Source: Rhodospirillaceae bacterium UBA3470
Lineage (GTDB): Bacteria; Pseudomonadota; Alphaproteobacteria; Rhodospirillales; Casp-alpha2
DNA: 27,757 nt
Reading direction: 5' to 3'
Assembly (NCBI GenBank): GCA_002378125.1
Contig: DFRF01000106.1
Coordinates: 1-27,757, forward strand
The position numbers were made by a program, and so were the translations under genes. Positions 1-7,624 of the stretch are shown here, one piece after another. How positions within the stretch are numbered: position 1 is the first letter of the stretch; every line of letters starts with the position of its first letter. The notes beneath the pieces are model-generated. The model ran no database searches and was not told where the DNA came from. It was given only the letters and a program-made list of their open reading frames with translations.

Positions 1-1
1 C

Positions 2-58
2 ACCATGCGCCATGTGAAAGCCTTATTCGACGAGTTGGACAGCGATCAAAGCGCATGA
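2..58 (+). CDS. C-terminal tail of an unidentified upstream gene (partial)
   Basis: An open frame enters from the left edge and ends at a TGA (56-58) that overlaps the ATG of the next gene in an ATGA arrangement. The visible tail ends in ALFDELDSDQSA. Only about 18 residues are present, so no family can be named. The 4-bp overlap suggests it is the preceding member of the same operon as the flavin oxidoreductase and CoA-transferase genes that follow. Confidence 0.45.
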   Translation, partial: TMRHVKALFDELDSDQSA

Positions 59-1062
59 AACTTTCGGTCCTCGACCAGTCCACAGCGGCAACGGGCAAAC
101 CCGAAGATCAGGCTGTGCGCGACACGATCGAACTGGCGCAGGCTTGTGAGGCCTTGGGCTACAATCGGTTCTGGGTTTCCGAACACCATAATCATCCGAC
201 TATCGTCGGCACCGCGCCGGAGATCGTCATGGCCGCCATCGGCCAAGCGACAGATCGCATCCGCATTGGCAGCGCTGGGGTCATGTTGCCCCACTACGCA
301 CCGCTCAAAGTAGCGGAACAGTTCCGCGTTCTGGAAGCCATCGCACCTGGACGCATCGACCTGGGACTTGGCCGCGCGCCCGGGTCAGATGGCAAGACCG
401 CCTATGCGCTCAATCCGAATGCCCATGAAGATGCCGAACATTTTCCTGCAAACGTCCGTGATCTCATGGCATGGGTTAGCGGCCAGCCATTGATCGATGG
501 GCACCCCTTCGGGACCATGCAGGCACATCCCATGAGCCCGACCTCCCCAGAAATATGGATACTCGGGACTTCCGATTACGGCGCTCAGGTGGCCGCACAT
601 TTCGGCATCCCCTATTGCTTTGCCCATTTTATTACCGATGGCCGCGGCGTCGAGCGCGCCCTGCAGATCTATCGTGAAAACTTTAAACCCAGCGATCATC
701 ACCCAGAGCCAATCGCGAATGTCTGCGTCTGGGCGCTGGTGGCAGACACATCAGCGGACGCCGAACGTCTTTTCGCGCCCCGCGCCCACTGGAAGCTAAT
801 GCGCGAGAAAGGTGACCTTCGCGCCATTGATGATCCCAAGACCATCGACGACACCGCGTATACCGAAGCCGATATGCAGCGCCTGAACCAACTTCGCCAG
901 TCTGCCATCGTGGGAGATGCGGCGACCGTATCCATCGAGCTTCGAAACATGGCCGTGGCCTATGACGTCGATGAGTTGGTGATCCTGACCTGGACCTACG
1001 AACAGGCGGACCGACGGCGCTCCTATGAATTGCTGGCCGGCGCCTTCAACCTCTCCGACTGA
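55..1062 (+). CDS. LLM-class (luciferase-like) flavin-dependent oxidoreductase
   Basis: A 335-residue protein of the bacterial luciferase-like superfamily, MsnO8-like subgroup. Family members are TIM-barrel flavin enzymes using reduced FMN or F420; the substrate here is unknown. Visible landmarks are the N-terminal LSVLDQS strand, the GYNRFWVSEHH segment near residues 36-46, IRIGSAGVMLPHYAPLKVAEQF (about 89-110, the usual binding strand), and GRIDLGLGRAPG near residues 119-130. The length is normal for the family. The ATG overlaps the stop of the preceding frame, so translation is probably coupled; no strong Shine-Dalgarno sequence is visible. The next gene begins 18 bp downstream. The grouping with a second flavoprotein and two CoA-transferases points to a catabolic pathway for an organic acid or its oxidised precursor, which is inference. 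Confidence 0.9.
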   Translation: MKLSVLDQSTAATGKPEDQAVRDTIELAQACEALGYNRFWVSEHHNHPTIVGTAPEIVMAAIGQATDRIRIGSAGVMLPHYAPLKVAEQFRVLEAIAPGRIDLGLGRAPGSDGKTAYALNPNAHEDAEHFPANVRDLMAWVSGQPLIDGHPFGTMQAHPMSPTSPEIWILGTSDYGAQVAAHFGIPYCFAHFITDGRGVERALQIYRENFKPSDHHPEPIANVCVWALVADTSADAERLFAPRAHWKLMREKGDLRAIDDPKTIDDTAYTEADMQRLNQLRQSAIVGDAATVSIELRNMAVAYDVDELVILTWTYEQADRRRSYELLAGAFNLSD

Positions 1063-1080
1063 GCGGTTGGGGTTTCACAT

Positions 1081-2022
1081 ATGTCCCTACCCACCTCCAT
1101 ATCTGATCGTCTCCGTTTGCCACTGATCGCCGCGCCGATGTTTCTGGTCTCCGGTCCAGACTTGGTCATTGCCGCGTCCCGGGCCGGTGTCATCGGATCG
1201 TTTCCGACCGCCAATTGCCGGACACTTGAGGAACTGGATGACTGGTTGGGGCGGATTAATCAGGCAACCTTGAAAATCGCGCCCTATGCGCCAAACCTTA
1301 TCGTGCATCAATCAAACCAACGCCTTCAGGACGATTTAGACCTTGTGGTCAAACACCGCGCACCCTTGGTCATCGCTAGTGTCGGCAACCCGGCCCCCAT
1401 CCTGGATAAGATACATGCCTACGGTGGATTAGTGTTTGCCGATATTGCCTCCATGCGCCATGCGGAGAAAGCCATCGCTGCTGGGGCGGATGGGTTGATC
1501 TTGCTGAGCGCCGGTGCGGGGGGCCAAACCGGATGGGCTAATCCCTTCGCCTTCGTCCGCGCTGTCCGAGAAATCTATGCCGGGCCCATTGTCCTCGCTG
1601 GCGGCGTCAATGACGGCATCGCCTTGCGCGCTGCTAAGACCTTGGGCTGTGACATGGCCTACATGGGGACGCGCTTTATCGCGACCCGTGAGAGCATGGC
1701 GGTCGACGAATACAAAGACATGCTTGTAAGCTCAGGTCTCGATGACGTCATGTTGACTAGCGCCTTCACGGGATTACCGACCAACAAACTTCGGCCCTCT
1801 ATAAAGTCCGCAGGCCTCGATCCCGACGATCTGCCGGCCCGCGGTATGATCAACGTGTCGGAAGATATCAATCCAGACAAGCGACCAAAACGCTGGAAGG
1901 ATATTTGGTCCGCTGGACATTCCGTTGCCGGCGTTCACGATATCCCCAATGTGGCGAAATTGATCGACCGGCTGGCCATTGAATATGAAACCGCTGAGAG
2001 GGCAACGGGAGAACCCTCATGA
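1081..2022 (+). CDS. Nitronate monooxygenase-like (NPD family) FMN oxidoreductase
   Basis: A 313-residue TIM-barrel flavoprotein of the 2-nitropropane dioxygenase/nitronate monooxygenase family. Seen are the N-terminal PLIAAPMFLVSGPDLVIAAS segment, a GADGLILLSAGAGGQTG loop at residues 135-151, and the C-terminal FMN-phosphate motifs VLAGGV (171-176) and MGTRF (195-199). In characterised nitronate monooxygenases the corresponding loop is AGHxG, whose His is the catalytic base; here that position is Gln149. The protein therefore may not be a true nitronate oxidase. Members with this AGAGGQTG loop are, from memory, common beside acyl-CoA catabolism genes. A G-rich stretch (GGTTGGGG) precedes the ATG. 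The stop overlaps the following CoA-transferase start as ATGA (2019-2022). Confidence 0.88.
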   Translation: MSLPTSISDRLRLPLIAAPMFLVSGPDLVIAASRAGVIGSFPTANCRTLEELDDWLGRINQATLKIAPYAPNLIVHQSNQRLQDDLDLVVKHRAPLVIASVGNPAPILDKIHAYGGLVFADIASMRHAEKAIAAGADGLILLSAGAGGQTGWANPFAFVRAVREIYAGPIVLAGGVNDGIALRAAKTLGCDMAYMGTRFIATRESMAVDEYKDMLVSSGLDDVMLTSAFTGLPTNKLRPSIKSAGLDPDDLPARGMINVSEDINPDKRPKRWKDIWSAGHSVAGVHDIPNVAKLIDRLAIEYETAERATGEPS

Positions 2023-3194
2023 GTTTCGAACGCCCCTATGAAGGCCTCAAGGTTCTTGACCTAAGCCAAGGCGTAGCCGGGCCCTATTGCGCCATGCTGT
2101 TGGCCCGCCAAGGCGCGGATGTGATCAAGGTTGAGCCCCTTGAGGGGGATTGGTCACGGAAGCTGGTACCTGCTTACGGGGACAACACAGCGTTCTCCAT
2201 TACCGCGAATCTTGGCAAGCGCAGCATAGCCGTCGACCTGAAAACGGATGCGGGCCGCGCCGTGATCGAGCGTCTTGTCCCCGATGCGGACATTTTTATC
2301 GAAGGGTTCCGGCCCGGCGTCATCGAGCGCCTTGGCTTTACATACGATCGATTGGCGATGATTAATCCGGGGCTGATTTATGTTGCCGTGTCGGGTTTCG
2401 GGCAGACCGGCCCACTCAGCAAAAAACCAGCCATGGACCCAGTCCTTCAGGCGTTCACGGGTTTCCTCTCCGAGAACGCCGGCCCTGACGGCGTTCCCCA
2501 CCGCTCCCCAGTGATCATCAACGATATGGCTACGGCACTTTATGCCCAGCAGGCCGTGGCTGCGGCTCTCTTCGCCCGCCGTGACGAACCTAGAGGCCGG
2601 CGGATCGAGATCAGCCTGATGGAGGCATCGGCAAACCTGCAGTCGGTTCGGCTAATGAGCGGAGTTCGCGATGGGCCCTATCAGCCCAGTATGGTGCCCA
2701 ATGGCACATTCCCCACAAAGGACGGTTGGCTGCAGGTGCTTGTATTGAAGGACAAGGATTTTCAAAACTTGTGCGACGCCATGGACCGGCCTGGATTGTC
2801 AGATGACAACCGATTTGCCACGGCCTCAGACCGCTTAGCAAACGGTGACGCGCTAATTGAAATTCTCAACAGGCTCTTCGCCGTCCATGACACCGCATAC
2901 TGGCGCCGACGGCTCACAGACTTGGGCATACAGAACGAAGCCGTTCAAAGCTACTCAGAGTTTGCCGCCCATGAACACGTCTTGGAGACGGGCCTGATCT
3001 CCTGGCTTGTGCAGCCGGGCGCGGAAGAGCCGTGGGCCATTCCAAACATCCCAGGCTTGCCGCGGCTCAACCCTGGCAATGCGGATTCCGTCGCGCCGAG
3101 CATCGGCCAGCACACCCGTGTTGTTCTGGCGGAACTGGACTATACTAACGCCGAGATCGAAGAGATGGCGGCCAACAGCGTCATCAGGTTGTGA
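2019..3194 (+). CDS. CaiB/BaiF (class III) CoA-transferase
   Basis: A 391-residue family III CoA-transferase, expected to move CoA between acyl-CoA and a free carboxylate (or to act as a racemase-like relative). The N-terminal Rossmann segment LKVLDLSQGVAGPYCAMLLA (10-29), the ADVIKVEP strand (33-40), the NLGKRSIAVDLK segment (64-75) and FRPGVIERLG (97-106) are canonical. Asp169 in the INDMATALYAQQ helix aligns with the catalytic Asp of formyl-CoA transferase. GRRIEISLMEA follows, then a small domain containing PTKDGWLQVLV. Length and domain order are normal, which makes this a useful contrast to the next gene. It starts inside the stop of the preceding flavoprotein, so the two are probably translationally coupled. 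The substrate cannot be read from the sequence. Confidence 0.93.
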   Translation: MSFERPYEGLKVLDLSQGVAGPYCAMLLARQGADVIKVEPLEGDWSRKLVPAYGDNTAFSITANLGKRSIAVDLKTDAGRAVIERLVPDADIFIEGFRPGVIERLGFTYDRLAMINPGLIYVAVSGFGQTGPLSKKPAMDPVLQAFTGFLSENAGPDGVPHRSPVIINDMATALYAQQAVAAALFARRDEPRGRRIEISLMEASANLQSVRLMSGVRDGPYQPSMVPNGTFPTKDGWLQVLVLKDKDFQNLCDAMDRPGLSDDNRFATASDRLANGDALIEILNRLFAVHDTAYWRRRLTDLGIQNEAVQSYSEFAAHEHVLETGLISWLVQPGAEEPWAIPNIPGLPRLNPGNADSVAPSIGQHTRVVLAELDYTNAEIEEMAANSVIRL

Positions 3195-3283
3195 GCTAAT
3201 CGCTCGTTCATGAAACGAAGGCCTGTTGATCGGCATCGCCGACCGTGTTCGCGTGAGCGCATCCCCTAGCAAGGACATCCAAC

Positions 3284-4705
3284 ATGTCGAACGCCTTTCG
3301 CGAAGTTCTGTCCGTCCGAAACTCGGACTTTCCGTTACCCGACCAAGTTACGATTTTGGGTGCCGATCCCGTGTTGTCTACAAGGTTCCGTATTGGTGAA
3401 ACCTGTGCGGCGGTCTTAGCCGGCATCGGTGTCGCCGTGTCTGATATTTGGGCGCAACGAACCGGACGGCGCCAGAACGTATCCATCAATGTTCGTCATG
3501 CCGCCGCGGCCTTACGTAGCACCGGCTATGCCCTGCGCCTCGACGCAGATGGAGCCTGGGGGTCCATCATCAGCAAAGGCCATGTAGCCATGCGACAGAT
3601 CACCCAGCCATGGCCAACAAAAGACGGTCGATGGTTCCTACCCCATTTCGGACTCCCGAATTTGAAGGCCCGCGTCCTTGATGTCTTGAAGTGCGAACCA
3701 AACCCAGGCTCGGTCGCCAAAGCCGTCGAAGGCTGGGACGCTCTAGAGCTGGAAGGTGCCATCGACGAAGCACAAGCATGCGGGGCCATGGTGCGTAGCC
3801 GGGAGGAATGGACGGCTCACCCTCATGGGCAAACCCTGGCGGCGAAGCCGATAGTCGAGATCATCAAGATCGGCGACAGCGACCCCGAACCGTTCCCAAA
3901 CGGCCCCCGCCCCCTGAGCGGCATCAATGTACTAGACCTAACCCGTATCCTTGCCGGTCCCATCGCCGCGCGAACCTTGGCCGAGCATGGCGCCGAGGTC
4001 CTCATGGTCACAGGCGCCGACGTGCCGCAAATTGCCGAGCATGTTATCGATACCAGCCATGGCAAACGGAGCTGTTATCTAAACCTTAAAGACGAGAACG
4101 AGGTCACAAGCCTGCGCGCCTTGGTGGCCGACGCAGACGTATTTTCCCAGGGTTACCGACCTGGGGTCATGGAGAAACTTGGTTTCGGTCCCGAAGATTT
4201 AGCGCGGGTCCGCCCAGGGATAGTGTGTGCATCAATCAGCTGTTTCGGTGCGGATGGCCCACTGAGCCATCGCGCTGGATGGGAACAGGTAGCCCAAACA
4301 GTTACCGGCATTTGTCACGACAGTGGCCAGGGTCAACCCATGCTGCTACCGGCTGCAGCCTGCGATTACACGACGGGATATCTGGCCGCCTACGGTATCC
4401 TCTTAGCCCTTGCGCGCCGCGCGACGGAAGGCGGAAGTTATCATGTCCGCGCATCCCTATGCCAATCCGGCATGTTCATTGATCGCCAAGGTCAGGTGAC
4501 GTTCCCAGGTGAAAATTTAGATCTAACTCCAGACGAACTTGATGTCCTGCGGCAACAATCGGATACCGCCTTTGGTCCGTTGCGCCATCTGGGTCCCGTC
4601 TTGGCGCTATCCGAAACGCCGCCGGACTGGACGCGTCCAGCACCAGTCCTGGGCAGTGACCCACCACTTTGGCTGGAATACCCCGATAGTCCCACCACCG
4701 AATAA
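3284..4705 (+). CDS. CaiB/BaiF CoA-transferase-like protein with permuted halves
   Basis: A 473-residue protein. Residues about 33-200 resemble the part of a CaiB/BaiF protein that follows the active-site helix: IGETCAAVLAGIGVA, then TGRRQNVSINV (60-70), a small-domain strand PTKDGRWFLP (111-120), and REEWTAHPHGQ (173-183). Residues 211-400 then resemble the N-terminal half: INVLDLTRILAGPIAARTLA (214-233), HGKRSCYLNLK (259-269), YRPGVMEKLGFG (291-302), and a catalytic-type Asp361 in ACDYTTGYLAAYG. The first half carries Glu39 where the active Asp would be. The order looks like C-half followed by N-half, with the active-site helix duplicated. It lies 89 bp after the normal CoA-transferase and probably belongs to the same operon. 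Partner and substrate are unknown; it could form a heterodimer with its neighbour. Confidence 0.85.
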   Translation: MSNAFREVLSVRNSDFPLPDQVTILGADPVLSTRFRIGETCAAVLAGIGVAVSDIWAQRTGRRQNVSINVRHAAAALRSTGYALRLDADGAWGSIISKGHVAMRQITQPWPTKDGRWFLPHFGLPNLKARVLDVLKCEPNPGSVAKAVEGWDALELEGAIDEAQACGAMVRSREEWTAHPHGQTLAAKPIVEIIKIGDSDPEPFPNGPRPLSGINVLDLTRILAGPIAARTLAEHGAEVLMVTGADVPQIAEHVIDTSHGKRSCYLNLKDENEVTSLRALVADADVFSQGYRPGVMEKLGFGPEDLARVRPGIVCASISCFGADGPLSHRAGWEQVAQTVTGICHDSGQGQPMLLPAAACDYTTGYLAAYGILLALARRATEGGSYHVRASLCQSGMFIDRQGQVTFPGENLDLTPDELDVLRQQSDTAFGPLRHLGPVLALSETPPDWTRPAPVLGSDPPLWLEYPDSPTTE

Positions 4706-5066
4706 GGGCGCGTGATTATTCCGCAGAAGCCGCCATGGACAAAGCGGTGAAGCCGAAGGAATTGCCACTGGGAATTTTCGACTGCCATTGGCAAAAATTG
4801 TTTTCCCTAGCGCAAGTACTACAAAGGCCGGTGCGCAAACCAAAATGGTTTCATCCAATCCCCGATTTAAAGCATCGCATGTAAATTCTAGCCGCCAGAT
4901 ATAACAATATCGCGGATCACAGTCCCCCTTTATGTGCAGGCGATCGTGATCCGTACCTTCGGTCCTAACCGTTACAATTGAGCATCGAGCTGGAGATGTT
5001 AAACTCTTGCCGCTCGGTTGGAATGGCCATTTGGCGGTTCAGCACGAAGCAAAGGAGGCATGACAA
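4706..5066. other. Intergenic gap with inverted repeats
   Basis: There are 361 bases without a convincing gene. The main structure is a perfect 8-bp inverted repeat, CGGATCAC at 4913-4920 and GTGATCCG at 4946-4953, with a 25-base spacer. A weaker TTGCCA/TGGCAA pair sits at 4762-4767 and 4789-4794. The end of the gap holds the strong Shine-Dalgarno sequence AAAGGAGG (5051-5058) of the next gene. No T-run follows either repeat, so neither looks like a classical intrinsic terminator. Confidence 0.6.
4913..4953. repeat. Perfect 8-bp inverted repeat (possible hairpin or operator)
   Basis: CGGATCAC (4913-4920) is the exact reverse complement of GTGATCCG (4946-4953). It lies between the CoA-transferase operon and the Sel1-repeat gene, about 115 bases upstream of the latter's start. 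The 25-base spacer is long for a terminator loop and no U-tract follows. A protein-binding site or leader structure is possible; chance is not excluded. Confidence 0.4.
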
Positions 5067-5801
5067 GTGATCTTTGGGCAATTTCGTTTTCTACTCGTAT
5101 TCGTTACGGGCTTTGTGTTTGCACCATCCGCATTTGCCGATCGTTCGGAAGTAGTGTTCTGGGAATCCATCGGCAACAGCACCGATGGAGAGGAATACTG
5201 CGCCTACATAAGCGCCTATCCTAAAGGGAAGTTTGCAGCTTTGGCCCGAATTCGTGCGAAGAAGTTCAGCGGTTCCTGCACGGTCACGGGCACAATCGGG
5301 ACACAGTCCATTCCGCCAAAATCGACGATTACGCCTTTGCCATTGATCGAGAAGTCAAAAAAAACAAAAAGTTTCTTTGCCTCGGATAACTACTTCGAGG
5401 GTAAAATGGCCTTCGATACACAGAAATACAAAAAAGCCATTCAGCTTTGGTCGGAATCGGCTGAACAAGGGCACCCTGAAGCTCAAGGCCTCGTCGGCGG
5501 CATGTACCACGCCGGTCTTGGCGTAACCAAGAACTACGAGAAAGCCATGGACTGGTACCGCAAGGCGGCGCGGAAGGGCGTTGCTCAAGCCCAGTTGGGT
5601 ATTGGCAACCTTTACGGAGATGGCCTTGGCGTAAAAAAGGATTTCGTCATGGCGCGTATGTGGTTCGCCATCTCCGCAAACGGCGGCAATGAACGCGCCG
5701 AATACAATCTCAAGAAGGTCTCACAACGCATGAACGCAGACGAGATTGCCAAATCAGAGAAGATGGCGCTGGATTGGATGAAAGAGCACAACCAGCTCTG
5801 A
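5067..5801 (+). CDS. Secreted Sel1-repeat protein with an FWESI-type N-terminal motif
   Basis: A 244-residue protein with a GTG start, chosen because AAAGGAGG at 5051-5058 sits 8 bases upstream and a signal peptide follows at once. Residues 1-24 form a hydrophobic signal ending SAFA, so the mature protein should be periplasmic. Residues 31-66 (FWESIGNSTDGEEYCAYI, then YPKGKFAALARIRAK) match the FWESI motif, seen in many alphaproteobacterial exported or caspase-like proteins. Two good Sel1/TPR-like repeats follow at about 121-156 and 157-192, with the AxxGLGVxK(N/D) ending, and a degenerate third at 193-226. Sel1 repeats are protein-protein interaction scaffolds, and no enzyme domain is visible. 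It is convergent with the rhodanese gene, 15 bp apart. Confidence 0.85.
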   Translation: MIFGQFRFLLVFVTGFVFAPSAFADRSEVVFWESIGNSTDGEEYCAYISAYPKGKFAALARIRAKKFSGSCTVTGTIGTQSIPPKSTITPLPLIEKSKKTKSFFASDNYFEGKMAFDTQKYKKAIQLWSESAEQGHPEAQGLVGGMYHAGLGVTKNYEKAMDWYRKAARKGVAQAQLGIGNLYGDGLGVKKDFVMARMWFAISANGGNERAEYNLKKVSQRMNADEIAKSEKMALDWMKEHNQL

Positions 5802-5816
5802 AGAACGACGAGCCAC

Positions 5817-6260
5817 CTAACCCTGGATCCAGGGCAAGCCGGCGACTTTCCATCCGCCAATGGTGCCACGGTGCCCATCCGCATCCTTGTCCCCCTCGAA
5901 GCCCTCGAGGACGTTGAAGCAGTTGGCGAAGCCCTCACCCGTCATGGCAGCGGCCGTATAGCGAGAGCGGACACCGCTCCGACAGAGAAACAACAGTTTT
6001 TGATTGGGCGTCATGCCCATGGCTTTCACGTTCGCAACGAAATCCAGATTGCGGGCATTGTCAGGAAAGCGCACCCACATGACCAAGGCAACATACTTGC
6101 CCAATGACGAAAGGTCAGGCCGACCCACATAGTTGTATTCCGCATCCGTGCGGACGTCGATAAGGACCGTATCTGGCTCGGACTTTAACATTTCCCAAGC
6201 TTCGGATGGGGTCACATCTCCGGCGTAGTCGCCATCTTTGGCAGTAGGCAGATCGCTCAT
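5817..6260 (-). CDS. Single-domain rhodanese-like sulfurtransferase
   Basis: A 147-residue single rhodanese domain without a signal peptide, so cytoplasmic. LIDVRTDAEYNYVGRPDL (33-50) is the CH2A-type motif. The active-site loop is CRSGVRS with persulfide-forming Cys93, and GWKVAGLPW (136-144) is the usual C-terminal end. Rhodaneses of this size carry sulfane sulfur to acceptors such as thiols, cyanide or Fe-S/thio-cofactor assembly; the acceptor here is unknown. Its ATG lies 7 bp after the stop of the ferredoxin/NADP reductase gene, so it is the last gene of the kor operon. A role in maintaining the Fe-S proteins of that operon is inference. Confidence 0.92.
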   Translation of the reverse strand: MSDLPTAKDGDYAGDVTPSEAWEMLKSEPDTVLIDVRTDAEYNYVGRPDLSSLGKYVALVMWVRFPDNARNLDFVANVKAMGMTPNQKLLFLCRSGVRSRYTAAAMTGEGFANCFNVLEGFEGDKDADGHRGTIGGWKVAGLPWIQG

Positions 6261-6267
6261 GAAAAAC

Positions 6268-7605
6268 TCAGTCGCCTTTCGCTTGTGCCTTGCCGTCCAA
6301 GGCGTTGAGCATTTCTTCGACGGTTACAAATTTCCGGCGCGGTGCAGTGCCGTCGGCGGCCGCCCGTTCGATTTCGTCAATTCGCTTCCAGTCATCGAAG
6401 TTAACGCTTCGGACCCCGCGCTCCTTCAAGGCCGCTTGGAATGCCGCTCGGCCCGGTTTGCTGCCGCCGCCGGCAAAATCATTCTCGATGTGTTCCGCGA
6501 CGGTCTCGCCGTCTGGACGGTTCGATGAAATTGCACCCACGGGACCGCGTTTGATCCACCCGACCGCATAAAGACCATCGGCCACCCGTCCCTCGTCATT
6601 AGGGATTATGGCCTGCTTTTCATCATAAGGCGCGCCTTCTATGGGGTCCGCCCGGTAGCCGATGGCCGAGATCACCAAGCCACATTCGATATCAAACGTC
6701 TCTCCCGTACCGCTAGGGCGGCCGTCATTGACTTCAGTCCGTTCAAAGCGAATGCCCTCCACCCGGTCGCCGCCCAAAATCTCAACTGGTTGCGCATAGA
6801 ATTCGAAATGTACACGCTTGGGCTTCTCATCGGCAGCCCGCTCAGCAAACTCGGCCAAGCTATTGAGATTGCGTACCTTCAGGCGACGTTCGCGGCCTTT
6901 AAGGATTGCGACCGTTTTCTCAATACTGTCTGGCATTTGGTCGGATTTCATCTGCGGGACCGTCTCCGTCAACTCGCCCATCTCACGAAGTTCAACGTTT
7001 GTGAATTTTGCATCCGCCGGCCCGCGGCGGCCGACCAAATAAACATCGGTGATTGGCGCGGCGTGGATCACGTCGCCAACATGGTCCGGAAGGTCCGACG
7101 CCAACATGCCCCTCGGTGTTCGCAACAGTACCCGCGCACAGTCGATTGCTACGTTGCCGTTGCCAATTACGACCACCGTGGAAATATCAAGATCCAAATC
7201 CAAATCCCGGAAGTCGGGATGACCGTTGTACCAGCCGACGAACGCGGCAGAGCCTAACACGCCGGACTTGTCGGCGCCGGGAATGGTTAATTTTCGATCC
7301 TCCGGTGCACCCACGGCCAGGACAACTGCGTCGTACAACTGGCGGAGCTCATCAAGCGCGAAGTCCTTATTGATTTCGACGTTGCCATAGTAGTTGACCT
7401 CATCGACTAACGCCGTCTGCTCATACTTGCGCGCAACGCGTTTAGTCGTTTGGTGATCAGGGGCAACGCCGCCACGGATCAAACCATAGGGCGTCGGCAA
7501 GCGCTCAATGATGTCAATCTTACAGGGTTCACCACACTTCAGAAGAGCATCCGCAGTGTAGAACCCGGCCGGTCCTGAGCCAATAATCGCAACGCTAATG
7601 GGCAT
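6268..7605 (-). CDS. fprA: Adrenodoxin reductase-type ferredoxin-NADP+ reductase (FprA-like)
   Basis: The protein has 445 residues from the ATG at 7605, where the FAD fold begins at once (MPISVAIIGSGPAGFYTA). An upstream TTG-type extension would overlap korB and is unlikely. FAD motif GSGPAG is at 9-14, LIRGGVAPDH at about 42-51, the FVGWYNGHP segment at 122-130, and NADP motif GNGNVA at 148-153. GWIKRGPVGAISSNRPDGE near the C-terminus is the usual FAD-closing motif. The length fits mycobacterial FprA and mitochondrial adrenodoxin reductase rather than the shorter plant or E. coli Fpr types. It exchanges electrons between ferredoxin and NADP(H). Position between korB (19 bp) and the rhodanese gene suggests it links ferredoxin reduced by Kor to NADPH, or the reverse. 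Confidence 0.93.
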   Translation of the reverse strand: MPISVAIIGSGPAGFYTADALLKCGEPCKIDIIERLPTPYGLIRGGVAPDHQTTKRVARKYEQTALVDEVNYYGNVEINKDFALDELRQLYDAVVLAVGAPEDRKLTIPGADKSGVLGSAAFVGWYNGHPDFRDLDLDLDISTVVVIGNGNVAIDCARVLLRTPRGMLASDLPDHVGDVIHAAPITDVYLVGRRGPADAKFTNVELREMGELTETVPQMKSDQMPDSIEKTVAILKGRERRLKVRNLNSLAEFAERAADEKPKRVHFEFYAQPVEILGGDRVEGIRFERTEVNDGRPSGTGETFDIECGLVISAIGYRADPIEGAPYDEKQAIIPNDEGRVADGLYAVGWIKRGPVGAISSNRPDGETVAEHIENDFAGGGSKPGRAAFQAALKERGVRSVNFDDWKRIDEIERAAADGTAPRRKFVTVEEMLNALDGKAQAKGD

Positions 7606-7624
7606 CTGATTTTTCACGCGGAAC

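Noticed and set aside
5871..6107. Plus-strand ORF within the rhodanese gene
   Set aside because: Antisense shadow of a gene with an intact rhodanese active site.
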